Positions 54,929-64,000 of a stretch of 64,000 nt of DNA are shown here, in pieces. The translations under genes and the position numbers were made by a program. The stretch's first letter is position 1, and the number at the start of each line of letters is the position of its first letter. This stretch comes from Blastopirellula sediminis (GTDB taxonomy: Bacteria; Planctomycetota; Planctomycetia; Pirellulales; Pirellulaceae). The notes beneath the pieces were generated by a model. The model was given only the letters and a program-made list of their open reading frames with translations, was not told where the DNA came from and made no database searches. The stretch spans positions 1,302,001 to 1,366,000 of the forward strand of contig NZ_JAJKFT010000004.1 of the NCBI RefSeq assembly GCF_020966755.1, read 5' to 3'.

Positions 54929-55863
54929 GTCAGGGATTTCCAAAGTTGTTCGATTTCGGTGCGTGAGCCCATGCTTGGTTGGGCGCCAAGTCGTGTCGCG
55001 GCAATCGAGCCGGCGGCGTTTCCAAAGCGAATCGCTTCTTCCAGGTCGTCGGTCTCAATCCAGCGAATCGCCAGGGCGCCGACGAACGCGTCGCCGGCGG
55101 CGGTTGTGTCGACGACGGTCGTTGCGAAGGCCGGAATCAAGCGGCCTCCCTGATCGTCGTAGAGGTAGGCGCCTTGCGCGCCGAGGGTGATCACGACATG
55201 CCTGGCGCCACGTTGATAAAGCGATCTGGCGGCGAGCTCGATTTGCTCGAGCGACTCGACCGGCAGGCCCGACAATTGAGCCGCTTCCTGTTCATTCGGG
55301 CAAATCAGGTCGACCTGCAGCAGTTCGTCGGGACAAACGGTTGGCGCCGGAGCGGGGTCGAGGATGACGCGCGTCTCGCACTCGCGTGCAATCTCGATGA
55401 CGCGCAGGACCGTCGCGAGCGGCGTCTCCAATTGCAGCAGGACGGCGTCGCTGGTTTGAATCAACTGCCGAAAGGTTTCGATATCGTCGGCCGACAGACG
55501 TCCATTGGCTCCGGCGACGATCATGATCGCATTCTGACCGCTATCTTCGACGCTGATCAGAGCCAGCCCGCTTTCGCAGTTGGCGGTTGGCTGGACCGAG
55601 TCGCAATTGACGCCGAAATTCTTCAGCCCCTGAATCAGCCGTCCGCCAAACGCGTCGTCCCCAACGCGCCCAATCATCGAAACGTTCCCGCCAGCACAGG
55701 CGGCCGAGACCGCCTGGTTGGCGCCTTTGCCGCCGGAAACCTCTTGCAAGGAACGAGCGGCGATCGTTTCGCCGGGCTGGGGGAAATGTGCGCACCTGAC
55801 GACCAGATCCATGTTGATCGAACCGACGACGACGACTCGGGGAGGAGCGAGCGTATCGCGCAT
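54925..55863 (-). CDS. rbsK: Ribokinase
   Basis: A 312-residue PfkB-family kinase with GSINMDLVVR, the first signature SGGKGANQA (residues 43-51) and the second signature DTTAAGDAFVGALA with catalytic Asp. Sequence and length match ribokinase, which makes ribose-5-phosphate. The start is 4 bases after the nucleoside hydrolase stop. Other pfkB sugars cannot be excluded. Confidence 0.9.
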   Translation of the reverse strand: MRDTLAPPRVVVVGSINMDLVVRCAHFPQPGETIAARSLQEVSGGKGANQAVSAACAGGNVSMIGRVGDDAFGGRLIQGLKNFGVNCDSVQPTANCESGLALISVEDSGQNAIMIVAGANGRLSADDIETFRQLIQTSDAVLLQLETPLATVLRVIEIARECETRVILDPAPAPTVCPDELLQVDLICPNEQEAAQLSGLPVESLEQIELAARSLYQRGARHVVITLGAQGAYLYDDQGGRLIPAFATTVVDTTAAGDAFVGALAIRWIETDDLEEAIRFGNAAGSIAATRLGAQPSMGSRTEIEQLWKSLT

Positions 55864-55867
55864 TCGA

Positions 55868-56929
55868 CTATCTCTTGTCCGAGGAGGGGCTGGTCGCGTT
55901 ATGCGGCGGTTCGCTCGAGAGGAGCGTCAGCGCTTCGGTCGCGCGAGCCTTCTGGTCGTCTCGCAAAATCAGGTAGCGATCGCGGCCGTTTTCCATCGGT
56001 TCGAAGGTCGAATAGCCATCCTCTTCAATGGTGACCCGTCCGGCGGGAGAGAGATCGAAGTAGCGATGTTCCGGGCGAATTGCAACCAATACCGATGTCA
56101 GATCCCATGTCGGGCGGTTGTGCGGCGGCGTGATATAGAGGTTGTACGACTCAGCGACCGGGTGATGCTCGACATAGTCGAAGTCATGCACAATGCTGTC
56201 GTACGGATAGGTAAGGTTCAAGCCGATTTCAAAACCGCTCCAGAGGATCGGCGTCGGCCAGTTGGAAAACAAGCGGCGCGCCGACGGGATGTCTTTGAAG
56301 ACGTTGTATTCGCGGTAACGTTTCGGTTCGCCGGTTTTGTGATCCGGAATATCGGTGAAAGCCGCGGCCATGACCGAGAGAAGACGCACCTTCTTCTCGA
56401 CCAACTCCTTGCCGCTCAAGGGGCTGATGTCATCGGCTGGCGAATCGATAAGGTTGGCGAGATTGGTCGAAAAACCGACCTGGCAGATCACCACCGAGCC
56501 ATCCTCGGCGTCAACCAGCGCCTTGCGGAGTATGGCGACTGCGTCGGGCGCCGTTTTCCCCGACTTCAGATCGTGAGGGAAGCGGAAATGGCCATTCTCT
56601 TCGGCGGCGGCCAGGACGTTGAACTTCCCGGCTTCCGGAGTGACGCCGCTGCGGCAAACGCCGATCGGAATGTCTCCTCGGCCGTAGAACGTGTTCACGC
56701 AATCGGTGAACGGGGCGGCCAGTTCATGGTCTTTGGTGATGGTTACCGCGAGCAGTTTGCATTCGCCGCGCGACTCGAGGGCGTGCAGCATGGCGAGCGC
56801 CAACACGTCGTCGCAATCGTTGCCAATATCGGTGTCGAAAATGACCGGAATCGGTTGATGCGTTTCCTCCGCGGCGAGAACCGCGGGGACGAAGAGGCAC
56901 ATTACGGCGGAAATGAAAAGCCGTTTCAT
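55868..56929 (-). CDS. Exported inosine-uridine nucleoside hydrolase family protein
   Basis: A 353-residue protein with a signal peptide (residues 1-20, ending VLAAEE). The IUNH calcium site is seen as VIFDTDIGNDCDD (Asp32, Asp34, Asp38, Asp40, Asp41). The middle and C-terminal parts diverge from classical enzymes. It should split ribonucleosides into base and ribose outside the cytoplasm. Its place between a LacI regulator and ribokinase/ribose ABC genes supports a ribose-releasing role. Start and stop both overlap or abut neighbours. Confidence 0.85.
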   Translation of the reverse strand: MKRLFISAVMCLFVPAVLAAEETHQPIPVIFDTDIGNDCDDVLALAMLHALESRGECKLLAVTITKDHELAAPFTDCVNTFYGRGDIPIGVCRSGVTPEAGKFNVLAAAEENGHFRFPHDLKSGKTAPDAVAILRKALVDAEDGSVVICQVGFSTNLANLIDSPADDISPLSGKELVEKKVRLLSVMAAAFTDIPDHKTGEPKRYREYNVFKDIPSARRLFSNWPTPILWSGFEIGLNLTYPYDSIVHDFDYVEHHPVAESYNLYITPPHNRPTWDLTSVLVAIRPEHRYFDLSPAGRVTIEEDGYSTFEPMENGRDRYLILRDDQKARATEALTLLSSEPPHNATSPSSDKR

Positions 56930-57963
56930 GATGGGGAAACCTTTCCTACGGACGCTCGTGACATCAAGGTTACGGGGACTTTGTGCATGGTTTGGAGCGG
57001 CGGCTTGCCGAGTCGCACTTGCTCGGTCACCAGGGATGCGGCGCGACGCCCCAGTTCGGGGACGTCTTGCGCGATGGTGGTCAGGGGAACTCGCATGAAT
57101 TCGGCGAATTCAACGTCGTCAAACGTGACGAGCGACAAGTCGTCGGGAATACGCAAGCCGAGCTCGCAAATGGCGCGGATGGCGCCGAACGCGTTCGGCT
57201 TGCTCATTGCGAACAGGGCGGTAATGTCAGGATATTTGCTCAGCAACTGCCGAGCGGAACGATAGCCGGATTCCTCGGAGAATTGATCGCCGGCGATCAG
57301 CGACTCGTCCAAGCTGAGACCGATTTCGTCGAGAACTTCGCGGACGCCTTGAATTCGCAAGTCGCAGGGGAGCGTCCCTGGCAAACCTTGCAAGACGCCA
57401 ATGCGGCGATGACCATATTCGACGAGGAGCTCAATCGCTTGACGCGTGCCAGTAAGATGGTCGGAGGTAACCTGGACCATCGACGATTCGGCTTTGCAGC
57501 GATCGACGTTCACCAGCGGAACGCCTTGCTCAGCGACCTGTTCTAAATGATCGAACTCAAGTCCCACCGGACAAACGACGAGCGACTCGACGTTGCGGCT
57601 CACCAGTTGATCGATCAGCTCTCGTTCTTTTTCCACCGAGCCATCGCTATCGGCCAACAGCGCAGAGAACCCTTCCGCTTCGGCCGAGACGGTTACCGCG
57701 CGAGCGATCGCCGAGAAGAAGGGATTGGAGAGATCGGGGACTACGATCCCTACCAGGCCGGTTCGCTGCAGGCGAAGCGATCGGGCGACCTGGCTGGGGC
57801 GAAAGCCGAGACGTTGGGCCGATTCCTTGACCAGTTTCGCCGTCGATTCGCTGATGCGATACTTGCTGGCCAAACCATTGAGCGCACGAGAGGCAGTGGA
57901 AGTGCTTACTCCGGCAGCTTTCGCAACGTCGCTGAGCGTCGAATTGGCGCGTGGTTTCGGCAA
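56926..57963 (-). CDS. LacI-family regulator of the ribonucleoside/ribose operon
   Basis: A 345-residue regulator with HTH (TLSDVAKAAGVSTSTASRAL), hinge (PSQVARSLRLQRTGLVGI) and a sugar-binding effector domain (TGLVGIVVPDLSNPFFSAI; VTFDDVEFAEFMRVPLT). It is the first gene of the operon and its stop overlaps the nucleoside hydrolase start. An 18-bp operator-like palindrome lies 43-60 bases upstream, so auto-regulation is likely. Ribose or a ribonucleoside is the likely inducer. Confidence 0.9.
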   Translation of the reverse strand: MPKPRANSTLSDVAKAAGVSTSTASRALNGLASKYRISESTAKLVKESAQRLGFRPSQVARSLRLQRTGLVGIVVPDLSNPFFSAIARAVTVSAEAEGFSALLADSDGSVEKERELIDQLVSRNVESLVVCPVGLEFDHLEQVAEQGVPLVNVDRCKAESSMVQVTSDHLTGTRQAIELLVEYGHRRIGVLQGLPGTLPCDLRIQGVREVLDEIGLSLDESLIAGDQFSEESGYRSARQLLSKYPDITALFAMSKPNAFGAIRAICELGLRIPDDLSLVTFDDVEFAEFMRVPLTTIAQDVPELGRRAASLVTEQVRLGKPPLQTMHKVPVTLMSRASVGKVSPS

Positions 57964-58624
57964 TTTTCTAGAGGGGGCTACGGGGAGGGCAATGCGAAAA
58001 AGCGATGCTCAATCGATTGTGCAACCAGTATTATTCGATTTTTGAGCAGAATCAAGTAGGCGCGGATCTTTTTGGGGCAGGACGCTTCGTCAGGTTCGCA
58101 CACGGTTGATGAACGTCGAGATTGTGCCGTGGATCATAGATCAGCGCGGAGCTTTCCCTTGGCGAACTTCGAAAGCAATTGAACAGTAACGCACGTTAAT
58201 GACGTTAAGGACCGCGCCTTGTCAGGAAAACCGGTAATCGCGAATCGACGTTCAATCGATATGGCGGGATCCGCCAGGGGAATGATGTGAATTCAGACAA
58301 AGTTAACATCCAAAGCGACGAAGCAGGTGGCGTATGACAATCGCATTCTGTAGATTTCATAATTCAAAGAGCGGGGCCCGCCAGCCTCCGCTCTGTCATC
58401 TAAAAAAACGCTAATTAACTCCGCGTGTTTTAGAATATGGGCCGACGATCTGTCGCGAGAGGTTGGGCGTTTTTCCCGCCGCTCGCGCAAGCGAAGATCG
58501 ATGGCATGTTGCCGGTAACGCGGCAAGTCTGCGGCGAGGATTGAGCAAAGGCTTGTTCGCTGGGCTCGTCTGACAGCGTCTCTTGTTTTCATCGTGCATT
58601 TTGCATCATGCGTAGAGGATCGAT
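57964..58624. other. 661-base gap between divergent operons
   Basis: It holds the operator at 58006-58023 and a weaker similar sequence at 58249-58266 (CGTTCAATCGATATGGCG, 12 of 18 matching). I see no gene, RNA or repeat that I can support in the rest. Confidence 0.6.
58006..58023. promoter_or_regulatory. LacI-type operator ahead of the ribonucleoside operon
   Basis: TGCTCAATCGATTGTGCA is an 18-bp palindrome with one mismatched pair and a central CG, the usual design for LacI-family operators. It is placed 43 bases upstream of the regulator gene. Confidence 0.65.
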
Positions 58625-59905
58625 TTGAGCATGCACTCCGCTTATCGTATGCCCGCCCTTGCCGGGCTGCTTTCGCTCTGTTTCACCCTCGGCTGCGGCG
58701 GCGGAAAATCGCCCGACGTCGAAGTGGTTCGGCCCGTGAAGACGATCTTGGTTGGCGAAGGGGAAGATGTTCGGCAACGATCGTTTCCAGGTACCGTGGA
58801 AGCGTCGCGCCGCGTCGAACTTGCGTTTCGCGTGCCGGGACTGCTGGCCGAATTGCCAGTGAAGGAAGGAGACAAGGTCGTCGCCGGCGACGTAATCGCC
58901 CGACTTCGCCAGGACGAGTTTGAGGCGCGGCTCAAGACGTTGACCGGGGAACTGGATCAAGCGCGAGCGGCGCTGCGAGCGTTGCAAGCAGGCGAACGCC
59001 CTGAAGAAATCCGCCGCCGCGAAGCGGAAGTCCGAGCGGCGTCGCTACGGCTCGCGAACGGCCGAGCCGAATACGAGCGAGGCGTCGCACTGGCGCAGCG
59101 CAGCGGCATCTCGCAACAGGAACTGGAACGGCTGCGGACCGTCTATAACGTCGCTCAGGAAGAATACGCGGCCGCGCGGGAGTCGCTCGAAAAAGGGGCG
59201 ATGGGGCGCGAAGAAGATATTGAAGCGATGCAAGCTCAGGTTCGCGGCCTCGAAGGACGGGTCGTCGAAGCCCAGATTCAGCTTTCCGATTCGACGTTGC
59301 TCGCCCCGTACGACGGCGTCATCGCCCAGCGGTTTGTCGACAAAGCGCAGAACATCGCCGCCGGCGACCGCGTCGTGCAGTTTCAAGACGCCGAAGAAAT
59401 CGATATCGCGGTCGACGTCCCGGAAAACATCATGGTCGCTGATATTCAGCGTGCGGAAATCCTGCAACTGACGGCGACGCTGAGTGCGGCGCCGGGCATT
59501 TCGTTTCCGGTCCGGCTACGTGAGATCGCCCAGGTTGCCGATCCGGTGACGCAGACGTTCAACGTGCGAGTCGCGATGGAAGCGCCGGAGGATCTGCGCG
59601 TATTGCCGGGGATGACCGCCAGCGTCACTGCGGTCTATCGGCGGGCTCGCGTGCTGCAGCCGCAAGTGATGGTTCCGGTCGAAGCGATCGCACAGACGTC
59701 GTCCGGCGAACAGCTCGCGTGGGTATTGGGGGAAGAATCCAAGGTGACGCCGCGAACGGTAAAGCTTGGCGCAGCGGTCGGCGGCCGGATTGAAGTGCTG
59801 GAAGGTCTCGGCCCCGGCGATCGGATCGTTGTGGCCGGCGTTCGTTTTCTCCGCGACGGCATGCAAGTTCGCGATCTCGGCGACGCGCTCGGAGAACGAC
59901 AGTAA
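58625..59905 (+). CDS. RND efflux periplasmic adaptor lipoprotein (MFP)
   Basis: A 426-residue protein with lipobox TLGC (Cys24), so anchored in the cytoplasmic membrane. It has the HlyD/AcrA plan: lipoyl half-motif GLLAELPVKEGDKVVAGDVIARL, a long coiled-coil (about residues 100-200) and beta-barrel and membrane-proximal domains (STLLAPYDGVIAQRFV; VLPGMTASV). It links the inner-membrane pump to an outer-membrane channel. TTG at 58625 has AGAGG at 6-base spacing; ATG at 58631 is the alternative. The stop overlaps the pump start in TAATG. Confidence 0.9.
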   Translation: MSMHSAYRMPALAGLLSLCFTLGCGGGKSPDVEVVRPVKTILVGEGEDVRQRSFPGTVEASRRVELAFRVPGLLAELPVKEGDKVVAGDVIARLRQDEFEARLKTLTGELDQARAALRALQAGERPEEIRRREAEVRAASLRLANGRAEYERGVALAQRSGISQQELERLRTVYNVAQEEYAAARESLEKGAMGREEDIEAMQAQVRGLEGRVVEAQIQLSDSTLLAPYDGVIAQRFVDKAQNIAAGDRVVQFQDAEEIDIAVDVPENIMVADIQRAEILQLTATLSAAPGISFPVRLREIAQVADPVTQTFNVRVAMEAPEDLRVLPGMTASVTAVYRRARVLQPQVMVPVEAIAQTSSGEQLAWVLGEESKVTPRTVKLGAAVGGRIEVLEGLGPGDRIVVAGVRFLRDGMQVRDLGDALGERQ

Positions 59906-62900
59906 TGAATCCTGGCGTCTTTTCCGTAAAGTATGATCGCGTCGTCTTCGTCGCCATGGCATTTGTATTGGTCGGCGGGATCGTCGCCTACAACGCGCTC
60001 GGCCGGCTGGAAGATCCAGAGTTCACGATCAAAGAGGCGTTGATCATCACGCCTTATTCTGGAGCCAGCGCCGAGGAAGTCGCGCTGGAGGTGACCAACC
60101 CGATCGAGATCGCCTGCCAACAGTTGGGGCAGTTGGAGCGAGTCGAGTCGGAATCGGTACGCGGACGCTCGATCGTCAAAGCGGTGATTCGCGACCAGTA
60201 CGACCGCAACAAGATTCCGCAAGTGTGGGATGAGTTGCGACGTAAGATCGCGGATGCGCAGCCGACGTTGCCTCCCTCAGTGCGTGGCAATTCGGTCGTG
60301 ATCGACGATTTCGGCGACGTCTATGGCATCTTCCTCGCCGTCAGCGGCGAAGGGTTTACCTATCCCGAGCTGCGCCGCTACTCCGAGTTCCTCCGTCGCG
60401 AGTTGTTGCTGATCGACAATGTTAAGAAGGTCGAACTATTCGGCGAACAGCAGGAGCAAGTCTTCCTGCAAATCTCGCGACAACGGCTCGCCCGCTTGGG
60501 AGTCGACGAAGAGCAGATCTATAGCTTGTTGCGAGCCCAGAACATTGTCGCCGACGGCGGTCGTATCCGGATTGGAAGCGAACATCCGTCGCTCGATCCG
60601 GAAGGAGGCTTCCGCACTCCGGCCGATATGTTGGAACTGGTAATCGGCTCCAACCAATCGGGCCGGCAGTTTACGCTGGGGGACGTCGCCGAAATCGAAC
60701 GGGGCTACGCCGACCCGCCGCGGAGAATCTTGCGGTTTGACGGCCAGCCGTCGATCGGGATCGGCATTTCGACGATCCAAGGGGGGAACGTCGTCGCAAT
60801 GGGGACGGCGGTTCGGGAAAAGCTGGCCGAGCTTAAGCCTGAGCAGCCGATCGGCATTGAAATCGGCGAAATCAACTTCCAGCCGGAAGCGGTCAGCGCG
60901 GCGACCGGCGACTTCGTTTTCAACCTGGTGAAAGCGGTTAGCATCGTCATCCTGGTCTTGCTGCTCACCATGGGGCGGAAGACCGGCTTCATCATCGGGC
61001 TCGTCTTGTTCCTGACGATCATGGCGACGTTCCTGGTGATGTTCATGGACGGCAATCTGCTTATGGAGCGGATCTCGCTGGGCGCCTTGATCATCGCTTT
61101 GTGCATGTTGACCGATAACGCGATTATCGTGATCGAGGGGATCAAGGTCCGGATCGAAGCCGGCGAAGAAAAGTTGGAAGTGGTGCGCGACGTCGTTGCG
61201 CAAAACCAATGGCCCTTGTTCGGCGCGACGGCGATCGGCGTGTTGGCGTTTGCGGCGATCGCATGGTCCGAAGACTCGACGGGCGAATATACCAATTCGT
61301 TGTTCTGGGTGATTTTGATCTCGCTCAGTCTCAGTTGGCTCTCTTCGGTGACCGCGACGCCGCTGCTTGGCTATTTATTCTTCAAGCCGCAGGCCGACTC
61401 GTCGGCGAGTGCGAAACCGGCCTATTCGGGAACCGTTTTTCAGGCGTACCAAAAGCTGCTGATCCTGGCGCTGCGGAATCGCTGGGGGGTGGTGATTGGG
61501 GCGGTGATCCTGTTCATCATCTCGCTCTACGGCTTCACGCTGATTGATCAAAGCTTCTTTCCGCCGGCGACTCGGCCGCAGTTTATGGTCGACGTATTCC
61601 TGCCCTCGAGCGCCCATATCCGCGAGACGGAAGCGTTTGCCGAAGAGATCGAGCAATACGTTCAAGGGCAAGACCACGTGACGCACGTCGCGTCGTTTGT
61701 CGGCGGCGGCGGTTTGCGTTTCCTGTTGGTCTATTCTCCCGAGCCGGAGAATCGGGCGTTCGTGCAATTTCTGGTAGAAGTCGACGACCCCGATGAGATC
61801 AGCAAACTAGTCACGCAGGTGCAGCAGTATCTGGACGAGAAGTATCCGGACGCCAACGCTGTGGCGAAGAAGTTTCTGCTCGGTCCTGGGGCCGGCGGTC
61901 GCATTCAGGCGCGATTCCAAGGTCCCGATCCGGCAAAACTGCGCGAACTTGGCGAACAGGCCAAGCTGGTTCTCCAAGACGATGGCGGGGCCATTGGGGT
62001 GCGTCATGATTGGCGCGAACGGGAAAAAGTAATTCGGCCGAGTCTGTTTGAATCGCAGTCGCGTCGCAATGGTTTGACCCGCGTCGATGTGGCCAATGCG
62101 CTGCAAAGCAGTCTGGAGGGGCGCGTGGTTGGCGTTTATCGCGAACCAGGAAGCGCCGGAACCGGGATCGGCGCCTATCCGCAGGAGTCGCGACTCTTGC
62201 CAATCATCGCCAGGCCGCCGATTGAAGAACGGAGCGATGTCGCCGCGATCGACAGCATGCAGATTTGGAGCCCGATCGCCGGGCGGATGATTCCATTGAG
62301 TCAGGTCGTCTCCGGCGTGAATTTCGAGTGGGAAGATCCGATCGTGATTCGTCGTGATCGTTTCCCGACGCTCACCGTTCACGCCGATCCGCGGACAGGA
62401 CTTCCCAGCCAGCTCTTCAATCGGGTTCGGGAAAAGACCGAGTCGATCGAACTGCCGCCGGGCTACAGTCTGGAGTGGGGGGGCGAATACGAAGACTCTG
62501 GCAATGCGCGATCTGCCTTGGCGGAACCGCTCCCGTACTTTCTGGCTTTGATGGTTTTCATTGTGGTCTGTCTGTTCAACTCGTTTCGCGTGACGGCGCT
62601 GATCTGGCTGATCATGCCGCTCGCGATTATCGGCGTCACCGTCGGGTTGTTGCTCACCGGGCAGCCGTTCGGGTTTATGGCGTTGTTGGGCGTGCTGGCG
62701 CTCAGCGGCGAGCTAATCAAAAATCAGATCGTCGTCATCAGCAAGATCGAGACCGAGATCGCCGGCGGCAAATCGCCCTACGATGCGATCCTGTACGGCG
62801 GGACCAGCAAGATGCGTCCGGTGTCGATGGTCGTTTTGACGACCGTGTTGGGGATGATTCCTTTGCTGAAGGATCCGTTCTTCGGGGCGATGGCGGTATG

Positions 62901-63006
62901 CATCATGTTTGGTTTGTCGTTCGCGGCGGTGCTGTCGCTGCTGGTCACGCCGGTGGCTTACGCCATCATGTATGACATCCATGAAGAGCCTGCGAAAAAG
63001 GGGTAA
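59905..63006 (+). CDS. RND efflux transporter permease (AcrB-like)
   Basis: A 1033-residue transporter with 12 predicted helices and two large periplasmic loops. Proton-relay positions: helix 4 reads LTDNAIIV (Asp404, Asn405, where AcrB has Asp-Asp), and helix 10 has Lys939-Asn940 in GELIKNQIV. The single-Asp form occurs in a subgroup of RND pumps. Substrate is unknown. Translation is coupled to the adaptor gene (1-base overlap). No TolC-type gene is nearby. Confidence 0.92.
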   Translation: MNPGVFSVKYDRVVFVAMAFVLVGGIVAYNALGRLEDPEFTIKEALIITPYSGASAEEVALEVTNPIEIACQQLGQLERVESESVRGRSIVKAVIRDQYDRNKIPQVWDELRRKIADAQPTLPPSVRGNSVVIDDFGDVYGIFLAVSGEGFTYPELRRYSEFLRRELLLIDNVKKVELFGEQQEQVFLQISRQRLARLGVDEEQIYSLLRAQNIVADGGRIRIGSEHPSLDPEGGFRTPADMLELVIGSNQSGRQFTLGDVAEIERGYADPPRRILRFDGQPSIGIGISTIQGGNVVAMGTAVREKLAELKPEQPIGIEIGEINFQPEAVSAATGDFVFNLVKAVSIVILVLLLTMGRKTGFIIGLVLFLTIMATFLVMFMDGNLLMERISLGALIIALCMLTDNAIIVIEGIKVRIEAGEEKLEVVRDVVAQNQWPLFGATAIGVLAFAAIAWSEDSTGEYTNSLFWVILISLSLSWLSSVTATPLLGYLFFKPQADSSASAKPAYSGTVFQAYQKLLILALRNRWGVVIGAVILFIISLYGFTLIDQSFFPPATRPQFMVDVFLPSSAHIRETEAFAEEIEQYVQGQDHVTHVASFVGGGGLRFLLVYSPEPENRAFVQFLVEVDDPDEISKLVTQVQQYLDEKYPDANAVAKKFLLGPGAGGRIQARFQGPDPAKLRELGEQAKLVLQDDGGAIGVRHDWREREKVIRPSLFESQSRRNGLTRVDVANALQSSLEGRVVGVYREPGSAGTGIGAYPQESRLLPIIARPPIEERSDVAAIDSMQIWSPIAGRMIPLSQVVSGVNFEWEDPIVIRRDRFPTLTVHADPRTGLPSQLFNRVREKTESIELPPGYSLEWGGEYEDSGNARSALAEPLPYFLALMVFIVVCLFNSFRVTALIWLIMPLAIIGVTVGLLLTGQPFGFMALLGVLALSGELIKNQIVVISKIETEIAGGKSPYDAILYGGTSKMRPVSMVVLTTVLGMIPLLKDPFFGAMAVCIMFGLSFAAVLSLLVTPVAYAIMYDIHEEPAKKG

Positions 63007-63015
63007 GGCGCCGCG

Positions 63016-64000
63016 ATGACCGACGTATCGAACGCCTCGCCTGCGGGGCCTCCCTTCGTCTCGACAGGCGACTTGCCGCAGCCGGTTTGGATCCGGCAGT
63101 TGGTGGAGGAAGCGCACAAGCGGTTCAAGGAGAATCGCGACGGCGTCAACTCGCAGGTTTATCCGGCGCTGGCCCGTGTGCCGAGCGACTTGTTCGGCAT
63201 CTGCATCATCGGAACCAGCGGCGCCGTATACCCGGTGGGAGACGTCGACCACGAATTCTCAATCATGAGCGTCTCGAAGCCGTTCGTCTTCGCGCTGGTT
63301 AGCGAGAAGCTGGGCGCTGACGCCGTGCGTCAATACGTTGGCGTCAACGCCACAGGGCTGCCGTTCAATTCGCTCGCGGCGATCGAGAAACATGGCGACG
63401 GGCGGACCAATCCGATGGTCAATTCCGGCGCGATTGCGACGACGAGTCTCGTCCCGGGGGCGACGCTCGAAGAAAAGTGGGACTTCATCTACGAAGGACT
63501 GTGCCGCTTCGCCGGGCGTGAGCTGACGATGAATGAGGAGGTGTATCGTTGTGCGATCACGACGAACTTCCGCAACCAAAGCATTGCGCGGTTGTTGCAT
63601 TGCTTTGACCGGATCAACATCGATCCGGCCGACGCCGTCGAGTTGTATACCCGGCAATGCTCGCTCAACGTCAATGCGAAAGACCTGGCGCTAATGGGAG
63701 CGACGCTTGCGGATGGCGGCGTGAATCCGTTTACGAAAGAGCGGGTCGTCAGCCCGATGGTTTGTCACTACGCATTGGCGGTGATGACGATCGCCGGCAT
63801 GTATGAGACGTCGGGCGACTGGTTGTTCGACATTGGCCTTCCTGGAAAGAGCGGAATCGGCGGCGGCATCGTCGCGGTCTCGCCGGGGAAGGGGGGACTG
63901 GGAACCTTCGCGCCGCCGCTCGACGCGGCTGGAAATAGCGTCAAAGGTCAGCTCGCAGCCAAGTTCCTCTCGCAGAATCTGGGGATGGATCTTTTCCTGG
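63016..64000 (+). CDS. glsA: Glutaminase, partial at window edge
   Basis: The first 328 codons of a serine-dependent beta-lactamase-fold glutaminase. It has SVSKPF (Ser85, Lys88, the S-x-x-K pair), VNATGLPFNSLAAIE, TNPMVNSGAIATTSLV and GLPGKSGIGGGIV, hallmarks of glutaminase A. It converts glutamine to glutamate and ammonia. It starts 9 bases after the RND gene but is probably a separate function. It has no stop before the window end. Confidence 0.9.
   Translation, partial: MTDVSNASPAGPPFVSTGDLPQPVWIRQLVEEAHKRFKENRDGVNSQVYPALARVPSDLFGICIIGTSGAVYPVGDVDHEFSIMSVSKPFVFALVSEKLGADAVRQYVGVNATGLPFNSLAAIEKHGDGRTNPMVNSGAIATTSLVPGATLEEKWDFIYEGLCRFAGRELTMNEEVYRCAITTNFRNQSIARLLHCFDRINIDPADAVELYTRQCSLNVNAKDLALMGATLADGGVNPFTKERVVSPMVCHYALAVMTIAGMYETSGDWLFDIGLPGKSGIGGGIVAVSPGKGGLGTFAPPLDAAGNSVKGQLAAKFLSQNLGMDLFL

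Noticed and set aside
55718-57265. Long rightward open frame (515 codons) in the ribonucleoside operon
   Set aside because: It spans three well-supported leftward genes and its translation has no recognisable motif.
61111-61119. Asp-Asn in RND helix 4 as a broken proton relay
   Set aside because: Asp404 and Lys939 are kept, and a single-Asp form is known in a subgroup of RND pumps, so loss of function is not implied.
1-64000. tRNA, rRNA, insertion sequence or prophage
   Set aside because: I looked for cloverleaf-like and rRNA-like stretches and for transposase, integrase or phage structural motifs and found none that I could support.

Overview
The window looks like chromosomal DNA of a planctomycete of the Pirellulales type (Blastopirellula/Rhodopirellula-like). 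The evidence is the set of lineage-typical families: a YTV-type Cys-rich repeat protein, three DUF1559 prepilin-like proteins, two cytochrome/partner pairs (DUF1549-DUF1553 with DUF1501; DUF1587/1592/1588/1585 with DUF1552), Tat- or Sec-exported Gfo/Idh/MocA oxidoreductases, a sulfatase, a PQQ-type beta-propeller with EF-hands and many small lipoproteins. I see no transposase, integrase, phage gene, CRISPR array, rRNA or tRNA. This is core or metabolic chromosome rather than an island.

Layout. 1-7 kb: end of an HNH-type gene, the YTV repeat protein, an orphan histidine kinase, the lutABC lactate-oxidation operon and an unknown gene. 7-11.5 kb (minus): DUF1559 protein, PQQ/EF-hand propeller, lipoprotein and an AztD-like propeller. 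11.8-16.7 kb: aquaporin, an unknown gene, trehalohydrolase and a secreted esterase. 16.9-22.5 kb: two exported Gfo/Idh proteins with a LacI regulator, then nagB-nagA (minus). 23.3-27.6 kb: DUF1559 protein, lipoprotein, divergent Nramp-like transporter, a small exported protein and class I aldolase (minus). 27.7-33.6 kb: DUF6940-like, DUF1254 and lipoprotein genes, a repeat-filled 1.1-kb gap and a secreted clan-A glycoside hydrolase. 34-40.4 kb: Tat Gfo/Idh, a choloylglycine-hydrolase-family enzyme, DUF1559 plus lipoprotein and an M24 peptidase. 40.6-49.4 kb: two cytochrome/partner operons facing each other across yebC. 49.6-58 kb (minus): sulfatase, then a tightly coupled operon lacI - nucleoside hydrolase - rbsK - rbsB - rbsA - rbsC. 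58.6-64 kb: RND adaptor and pump, then glutaminase running off the edge.

Functional theme. The organism appears to scavenge polymer- and cell-derived carbon: amino sugars (nagBA), ribonucleosides and ribose, lactate, sulfated glycans, and sugars handled by extracytoplasmic Gfo/Idh enzymes.

The most notable non-coding signals are: (1) a 16-bp motif, GATATC-N4-GATATC with small variations, found five times and only in intergenic DNA, ahead of the Gfo/Idh operon, nagBA and two DUF1559 operons, with a promoter-like layout; (2) two families of long palindromic elements that begin about 8 nt after stop codons and fill the space between convergent genes; (3) a promoter-operator-terminator arrangement in the nagB/DUF1559 gap with no clear gene between, suggesting a short RNA; (4) an 18-bp LacI-type palindrome ahead of the ribonucleoside operon.
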